From contig OY783192.1 of NCBI GenBank assembly GCA_963678675.1, positions 3,420,001-3,484,000 of the forward strand: a stretch of DNA of 64,000 nucleotides, read 5' to 3'. This DNA comes from Xiphydria camelus (lineage: Eukaryota; Arthropoda; Insecta; Hymenoptera; Xiphydriidae). The position numbers were made by a program, and so were the translations under genes. Below, one piece after another: positions 58,529 through 64,000 of this stretch. Below the pieces are notes generated by a model that was not told the origin of the DNA, did no database searches, and saw nothing but the letters and a program-made list of their open reading frames with translations. Positions within the stretch are counted from its first letter, which is position 1. Each line of letters starts with the position of its first letter.

Positions 58529-59890
58529 GGTTAAATTTGATGCACGATTATTTACTGTGTATTTTCATTACATTTACATTTAAAACCGAAATTTAATAAA
58601 ACATCGAATTCTTGAACTTTTATTTTGCCAAATTTATTTCATTAAAATTATTGTTATAATTAAGCATTACAGTTTTATTGAATATTTATTGAATGGCATC
58701 TAATGCTCTCACTCGCACTCGTGCGCATGAATAATGCCCTCGCGCTCATACTCATAGCGGAACTTTTATCGTGTCTGGGGGGATGTTTGGCCCATCGGAT
58801 TGGTCTGGCAGTTTACAATAGGTCTTAAAATAGTAACCCAAGTAACATATATAAAATTTGGGCTTGCTACTATGACGTAGGTTACCTCGTTTTTTTTGCG
58901 AACTTTAGAGCGTCTGGCGAAAGTTAGGGCCCACGGAAAGTGTCTGGCAATAATGAATGTTGGTTTTTAACAATATTCTGTAAAACATATATAAAAACCA
59001 GCTTTCATACTTTATCGTAGGTGAGCAAAATTTGTATGTACCTTTTGCACCTGTTATCTGTTAAACGGCCCCGCTTTCAAGCTAGCAAGTACGCATACGT
59101 TCTTAATTACATCACACTATTTATTCACAAAATATTAGCTTTGCTAAAATGAAGTAGGTCTGGGGGCTCTGGGATCTTGAACTATAAAAATGATTCCTCC
59201 AGAGCGATGCTCCAGTGCTCCGAAACAGAAGAAAGTGGAACGGTGAATTAGCGCGCGCTATAGGCTCGACGTTACGTTCAGCGGTTATTATTGCTTCCCC
59301 AGTTGCAACCAAGTCATTTCCGTTGGCAATTCCCATGTGTAGGTAAGTACATCGCGTTTCTGCGGCGCGATACCTCACTTTTTTTTTTCTGGCAACTCCC
59401 ATTTTTTCGCTCTCCTCCATTCAGCACCGACGACATTCCCCGCACTTGAACCTGCGAAAGCGGTACGTTCGCCGATCGTAATTACACACCTCTTTTACCT
59501 CGCGCAACGCCGTGCGGCGGAGTTGTGGCATACATACACCGACTATACGCACGCGATTCGTATACACGCACAGAGGTATCCGTTCGCATAAACGGATTAA
59601 CGTTCGACGCGTATAGTGACTAATAAGTGGACGAGTTCTTTTATTTCCCTACCCGACAGAGTTCGGTGAAAGTCTGGGGAAAAAACGAGCTAAAGGACAA
59701 AAGCACTCCCGAAAGATAACCGTAACAAGAATTCCCTGTTCGGAGAACTTTCACTGCGGTAAAAATGCCACGTATCGGTGGTGCGTCGCATACGATTTAT
59801 GGTGTGTCGAAACGCGAAGATAATTGCTGCAGCGACTACCACGTCTTCGGATGCAAATGTTCTCTTTGTCCTCTTATGTGATATACGAGT

Positions 59891-60052
59891 ACACGGTAAA
59901 AAAGTGGTGTCAATTTTTAACACCAGTTTACCGGCGTGGACGTATATGTGATATATATTATATCACAGCTGGTGTCATCCAGTCATGTGCCATTGTTATC
60001 TAACACTAAAAATGGTCTATATAGGTCGACACCGCAGAATTTTTTACAGTGT
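59891..60052. mobile_element. MITE (ACACGGTAAAAAAG ends)
   Basis: acacggtaaaaaagtggtgtc at the left (21 bases read as two parts) pairs with the inverse of acactgtaaaaaattctgcg at the right. About 162 bp with further ggtgtca motifs inside. Confidence 0.7.
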
Positions 60053-60557
60053 ATAATGCGAGCATGGAACCGAACATCTCTCGCTATGGGATACCGCGAT
60101 ACCGTCGCGTATCGTGACAATAACGACTATCCTAGAAACCCCGATAGAGTCGCGGGAAATTGATACGGGACGCGCTATTGTAAGGGTGAACGCGGGGTCC
60201 GAGGTCGCGTTCCTCAATTACACTTTACATTCTTCGGCGCTCAAAACCGCTGAATCAACCCACGCGTAACCGCGCATCGTGATCTCTCCTGCCCTCGTCC
60301 GACGAAGGAGACGCGCGACATCTGGTCTGGGACGTAGACCGGGAGTCCGTGGGAGTGGAAAATGATGCAAATTTCAGGAGAACTAGAACGAGTCTCCCGC
60401 GTATAGTTTAACGGTTTTTTTTTACGTACGCCGGCAGAATAAATTGACGCAATCATCACAGGAACGCGCCAGGTCTGTACGTATTTTCCTCATTTTCGAT
60501 CGTCTAATCGCCATTTATTCCACGATTTCTCTCATCCCTAGCATCTCTCTTCTACGT

Positions 60558-60757
60558 ACACTCTAAAAAAATTTGTATTAAATTTAATACAATTGTATAT
60601 AAAACTTTTATCCAATACGTGATTATTAAAATTAATATACTCCGTTGTGAAACTTATAAGGGCAAATTTCATAGAGAAATATATTAATTGTCATAATCAC
60701 GTATTGGAACAAAGTTTTATATAAAAGTATGTTAAAAGTACAAATTTGTTTACAGTG
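60558..60757. mobile_element. MITE (ACACTCTAAAAAAATTTGTA ends)
   Basis: acactctaaaaaaatttgta pairs with the inverse of gcactgtaaacaaatttgta. The inner pair tccaatacgtgattat / ataatcacgtattgga extends the arm to about 75 bases. 200 bp. Confidence 0.8.
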
Positions 60758-61564
60758 CATAACCATTGTACCTACGTATCGACGCCTCGTTCCCGCGCGT
60801 CACGATAATGTGCATACGCGTCAACCATTCGCGCTCCACATTGTTATCCTTTCAAGCGTACCGCACACGGGCATCGGATGACGCACCCACACGTAAACCG
60901 CGAGTAGCGTGTATATACCTATATACGCGTCATGTACCCACGATCGATGCAGATTTTCAGGAGGAACGCTCGGTCCGGGGTATACGCTCATTCTCTTTAA
61001 CACCGGATCACGGATGTGTACTTAAACTACCTTCGGCCTCCCCCATTCATTCACGGGCCTTGAGCCTGCGCCGACCACTTCCTCCTTTCGTCCGATAGGA
61101 CGAACGCGCAACGCCTCTAGCGCTCCCGATTTTCGGTCAACGAGCGTTGCGATCGGTGTGAACGACGGAGGATGAGTATGAATGGATCCTATTCCGTCCC
61201 CGAGACAATAACGGTCGAGGTCTATGAAAATTTAGAATATTACGGGCGACGCGTACGATACGACGAGAACCGTGTGGCGCGCTTGGCGAGTCTCGCAATT
61301 AACCGACATAGGTAATTGGGTTCCACGACCGATCGTTATACACAGAGCACGCGCGTCCAGTGCAGTCCCGACGTCTGGAGGCAATTAAAGCACGAAAATA
61401 ACGAACGAAATGCACGCGCACTGACGCCTGGGCGCGAAGAACGATCGCGCCGGGTTGGTGGACGTCCCTGGAATTCATTATCGGTTACTGCGAAAGGTTA
61501 AAATGATTTTTGAACGAAGAGGAACGACTTTTTCACACAATAGCCTTATATACCTATTATTTCT

Positions 61565-61795
61565 ACACTGGGAAAAGAAATGTGGTAGTTTTGACTAAAT
61601 TAGTGGTCACGGGCCGGGGAATGCAAATTTGGTTACTTGAACTAATAATTTGCTACAATTAACTACAACTTGTTTTCGTCAAACAGTTTTTAATTAGATA
61701 TTATAATCAAATTATTTAATTCAAGTAACCAAACCGGCGTTTCCCCGCCCGTAACCGCCAATTTAGTCAAATCTACTATTTTTTTTCTTAGTGTA
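61565..61795. mobile_element. MITE (ACACTGGGAAAAGAAATG ends), same subfamily as 29013-29842
   Basis: Arms of about 80 bases pair: ttgactaaattagtggtcac with the inverse of ttgactaaattggcggttac, then ggttacttgaa at both inner edges. About 231 bp, no ORF. Its right half matches the outer element in trp intron 1. Confidence 0.8.
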
Positions 61796-64000
61796 TTAGT
61801 AGTACACATTATTGGCGAGAAAAGTTGGTATATTTCTTAAACCTCTATGAATTCCGAAGATACGACGCGCGTGTTTACTTATATTTTTGAACGGGTTAGC
61901 GTTAGAATGCGACTGAGAATTCAAATCGAGAATCATACTTTATTCGATGCGTCATCGATGAATATTTACTCGACTCGCGATGTAAAATTCGTTAGATTCG
62001 TCACCATACGTATATCGTGATCATAACGATGTCTCGAATAGAAATTGAGAATGACATACATTGAAAATTCGTATTACGTACTCGTCGTTCATCGCGTCAT
62101 CGACGTGCCTTCCCTCCTCCCTCCTCACAGGCCGTTACATTCGATCGTTTAATCGCGCAAAACGATGTACGTAACGCGAGCAGCGTGTAAGGCACATCCT
62201 TGCGAAATGTTAATATACAATCGTATAGAACAGCGACACACCGTGAACGAAACGAGATCGAACGTCGGATTATTCGCCGTTCTCGGTCAGACGTAGCCGC
62301 TTATCCGGTTAGTAGAAAAGTCCGGCAGCGGCCGGACGCTCTCTGGTTTGGAAGATCTGACGGTGTATGGGTTTATACCGCACGGTTGTGTATATTAATC
62401 GAGTTCTTTGTGGCCGCGGTACCGTTACGCAATCGCAGACGCCGATTCGTGCCAAATACACCCACGCTGGAAAAGATATCGATTGGACTCGTTTCGAATT
62501 GACGACGAGTCGATGTCGAAAGATGCAAACAGAGCTTCCGCTTTGCAATATTTCCGTTCCACGCATCGAATCGCGAATCGATACGGTATAAGTACCTTTT
62601 TATTGAAAAACGCTATCGAAATGATAATGCTTCAAATGTTATCAATATGCGGCGCATATCGCGTCGATAGCGTCACACGGTTCTGTAAATTAAAAATGCA
62701 CTCGCGAATTCATCGTATCGTACCTACGATCGCCGCGCTCCTACAGATGTGTATCCCACATATAGCAGATAACGGATGGACTGACGCCCGCGCATCCGCG
62801 GATCGTGACGAAAGACGTTACTGGATATATGTATATCAGCGCGGACGTTCTAAAAATAGAATGGCGAAAAATGTGCGCTACGAGGGGGGACTGGCGAAAG
62901 AGCGGTTCGCGAGGTGGAGGGGGAAGGGGTGGCGATGACGTGTGCCGGACCGGGGGTGGGGCTGTACCGTGATGTAGCTAGAGGGGTGGTGGTAGTGGAT
63001 AGATACAGCAGCGGGGGCAACGTGTCAGCGTGAGAGAGGCCGCCATGAATGAAAGTAGCGCGTATCGATTTATCCGCACCGCCCTATTTATAAAATACGG
63101 TAAACAGTGCGACGAAAGATCTTTGCACGGGAACGAAAGCCGCTTTTCCCATGGGAAACAGTTTTCGGGAGAGTCGCGCGCGATCGAGTGGTCGCCGAAA
63201 ACGACCGGGGAAAAAGAGAAAAGGAGAAACGTTCTCGCTTTCCCCCGGGGATAACCGCACGCCCCACGAGTAACGTGGAAACGGAGTAGGCGGGAAAGAC
63301 AGGAGGGCGCGAGACGACATTTTGGGTCCACTCGCGCGTTTCTGGCTCGCGTTCGTCTCTCTTTGCTTTGCCGCAATTTTGAAATATCGGGAGGACGGGA
63401 CAAAAATTCAAACGGGATGAATTATTACGAAATGAGACTGCAAAGCACTACGATTATTCCAGTAACACGACACTGGATCACCCCTCGGTCGTTACATTTC
63501 GTCATAACTCGCGGACAAGCGTAAGTCCGAGCCGTGTAATCGTGAACGGTGCGGATCAATGGAGAGAGAGAGAGAACCGGCGTACTATATCTTTACCAAA
63601 ATTTGTCTCCGAGGCCGCCATTACTCATTCATGCGATTCCTTCGAGGCGCGTATTTCGAGGAGAATGATTTTGTCGCAACGCGAATAATACCGCGATCGA
63701 CGACACCACCGCGAATGCGAGGGAACGAAGAGCTTGGCAATTTGATCGGGAAACTCGAAGCAACGCGATTCGCGGTTCAATGCGGACACGCTGAGCTGCC
63801 CGTTGCAGTGCCGCTCCGACTCTTGCGTTATCTACTACAACGCTCCTTCGCGACAGAGGATGGCGCGGCATATCGACGATAAATGCGGCAGAGGAACGTC
63901 GCGCGGACGAAACGGGGGGTGAGAATCGAAACGAAATAATTTTGCGGCGCCCGATATCGCGACTCAAAAATATTTCGCGCAACGATAACGCGTATATATA

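Larger units (their letters stand above)
56085..59177. mobile_element. 3.1-kb element with about 470-bp terminal inverted arms
   Basis: agatcccagagcccccagac at 56085 and its inverse ending 59177. The arms (56085-56554 and 58708-59177) align almost end to end, including tgcgcacgagtgcgagtgag at the inner edge. The interior is AT-rich with no transposase or polymerase ORF. No matching target duplication is evident. Long arms recall foldback or Polinton-type elements, but the length and lack of genes make this a non-autonomous derivative of unknown class. Confidence 0.8.
59178..64000. other. CpG-rich region at the right edge, no gene supported
   Basis: Contains the MITEs at 59891, 60558 and 61565. 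61000-64000 is CpG-rich with many overlapping chance ORFs, as at the regulatory regions elsewhere in the window. May be upstream DNA of a gene beyond the edge. Confidence 0.4.

Overview
The window is nuclear DNA of a holometabolous insect, most probably a hymenopteran and perhaps an ant. The genes are split by short GT-AG introns. Clear arthropod orthologues are present (visual trp with its PDZ tail, the atypical guanylyl cyclase Gyc88E, an FMRFamide-type neuropeptide precursor), and the introns and spacers are full of short inverted-repeat transposons. Genus is inference; there is no rRNA, tRNA or mitochondrial gene that would settle it.

Seven protein-coding genes can be reconstructed exon by exon with consistent reading phases. 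They are: Hip14/ZDHHC17 palmitoyltransferase (-, 2042-5025); Gyc88E soluble guanylyl cyclase (+, 14306-19208); an FMRFamide-like neuropeptide precursor (+, 24005-26744, with a TATA promoter at about 23903); trp, the phototransduction cation channel (+, 28733-35400); a soluble cytochrome b5-like protein (-, 36199-38083); CHMP2A/Vps2, an ESCRT-III subunit (+, 42514-43523); and a very long TRMT9B/fid-type SAM methyltransferase (-, 47602-53309).

Spacers lie at 1-2041, 5026-14305, 19209-23902, 26745-28718, 35401-36198, 38084-42513, 43524-47601 and 53310-64000. They hold no gene I can defend but many mobile elements. These include at least nine small inverted-repeat elements that share only a terminal motif of the type ACAC(T/G)G..AAAAA, several TA-flanked mariner/pogo-type MITEs, a Harbinger-like element with a 3-bp target duplication, two near-perfect palindromes, a three-level nested MITE inside trp intron 1, and a 3.1-kb element with roughly 470-bp inverted arms at 56.1-59.2 kb.

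Four of the genes act in neurons or sensory cells: vesicle-protein palmitoylation (Hip14), gas/cGMP signalling (Gyc88E), neuropeptide release (FMRFa) and light-activated Ca2+ entry (trp). Nothing in the sequence shows co-regulation, so this is treated as coincidence. Exon coordinates come from reading splice sites and homology by eye and may be off by one or two bases.
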